The notes under the pieces: model-generated
The model's database searches: none
What the model saw: only the letters and a program-made list of their open reading frames with translations
What the model was told of the DNA's origin: nothing
From: UBA4416 sp040389965
Lineage (GTDB): Bacteria > Bacteroidota > Bacteroidia > B-17B0 > Aurantibacillaceae
NCBI GenBank assembly: GCA_040389965.1
Contig: JAZJZF010000023.1
Span: 80,661-144,660, forward strand
Direction: 5' to 3'
DNA: 64,000 nt
Made by a program: the position numbers and the translations under genes
In this document: positions 63,940-64,000 of the stretch, in pieces
Layout: each line of letters begins with the position of its first letter
Numbering within the stretch: the stretch's first letter is position 1

Positions 63940-64000
63940 TTGTCCGACTAGGGCTCGAACCTAGACTCTACTGAACCAAAATCAGTCGTGTTGCCAGTTA
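63940..64000 (-). tRNA. tRNA-Gln (anticodon TTG), 5' end beyond window
   Basis: On the minus strand the anticodon stem ACTGA/TCAGT encloses loop TTTTGGT, giving anticodon TTG (Gln). The T arm CTAGG-TTCGAGC-CCTAG and the acceptor 3' strand TCGGACA with discriminator A at 63940 are present. The window ends within the D arm, so the 5' acceptor strand is missing. No integrase or attachment duplication is visible beside it. Confidence 0.93.

Noticed and set aside
63940..64000. tRNA-Gln as an integration site for a mobile element
   Set aside because: No integrase, no att-like direct repeat, and only housekeeping or secretion genes lie on the visible side.
1..64000. CRISPR arrays, prophage or defence islands
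   Set aside because: No regularly spaced direct repeats, cas, integrase, phage structural or restriction genes were seen on either strand.

Overview
The window is a low-GC chromosomal segment from a member of the Bacteroidota, probably of the Flavobacteriales/Sphingobacteriales type. The evidence is a PorU-like C25 peptidase paired with a PorV/PorQ-family barrel, two proteins with type IX secretion (T9SS) sorting tails, a TamL-type lipoprotein barrel, families typical of this phylum (DUF4292, DUF3822, DUF6089, DUF3467, SiaB), TAnnTTTG-like -7 promoter boxes, and very short or overlapping gene junctions. Three runs of N (804-813, 35255-35285, 42306-42315) and at least one clearly foreign segment show that this is a draft scaffold, probably metagenomic.

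Layout. 1-4.4 kb: tail of a SiaB-like kinase, an amidohydrolase broken by a gap, rlmN, a long-chain polyprenyl synthase and a MORN-repeat lipoprotein. 4.4-9.4 kb, minus strand: nucleotidyltransferase, TPR lipoprotein, DUF4292 lipoprotein and an EnvC-like murein hydrolase activator. 9.6-13.8 kb, minus strand: SDR, tadA, DUF1684, LURP-one-like protein and gltX. 13.9-17 kb: TPR-SpoIIE phosphatase and a CHAD-like helical protein. 17-25.4 kb, minus strand: a giant PorU2-like C25 protein with a PorV/PorQ barrel, then an SGNH-like plus MBOAT O-acylation pair. 25.5-30.9 kb: phosphatidylserine synthase and a MacAB-like export system (ATPase, two permeases, adaptor). 30.9-36.8 kb, minus strand: a metzincin-like protein, serine hydrolase, lipB, PGI/PMI, thioesterase, short-chain prenyl synthase (frameshifted and gapped) and rmlA. 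36.9-42.6 kb: heme A synthase, then minus-strand redoxin-like protein, rsmD, DUF3822, a LolA-like protein and a gapped TrmH-family methyltransferase. 42.7-55.3 kb: tamL, a lipoprotein, prfC, a STAS-like protein, a hexapeptide protein, a DUF6089 barrel, a T9SS-exported subtilase, two unknown secreted proteins, and ettA interrupted by GC-rich foreign DNA. 55.4-64 kb: AEC transporter, DUF1304, DUF3467, htpG, fabH, a helical unknown, a T9SS-exported PHP metallohydrolase, and a tRNA-Gln running off the end.

Themes. Much of the window serves the envelope: surface secretion (PorU2/PorV with subtilase and PHP cargo), outer-membrane assembly (TamL, LolA-like), peptidoglycan remodelling (EnvC-like), lipid and polyprenyl supply (PssA, FabH, two prenyl synthases), and export (MacAB). 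Translation and RNA-modification genes (rlmN, gltX, tadA, rsmD, TrmH, prfC, ettA) are scattered among these. No prophage, integrase, IS transposase or CRISPR array was seen.

The most striking signals are breaks in conserved genes. ettA carries a 144-bp segment of about 63% GC between two intact native halves. The TrmH-family gene carries about 100 bp that reads like the C-terminal part of ribosomal protein L9, next to an N gap. The second prenyl synthase has a +1 frameshift plus about 33 bp of non-native sequence beside a gap. The foreign segments in ettA and the TrmH gene sit at short microhomologies, which favours chimeric assembly over biology, but this needs read-level confirmation. No convincing new biological system was found. 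The best biological leads are the PorU2/PorV pair, a metzincin-like protein without a signal peptide, an SDR lacking the canonical Tyr/Lys, and dispersed palindromic repeat families.
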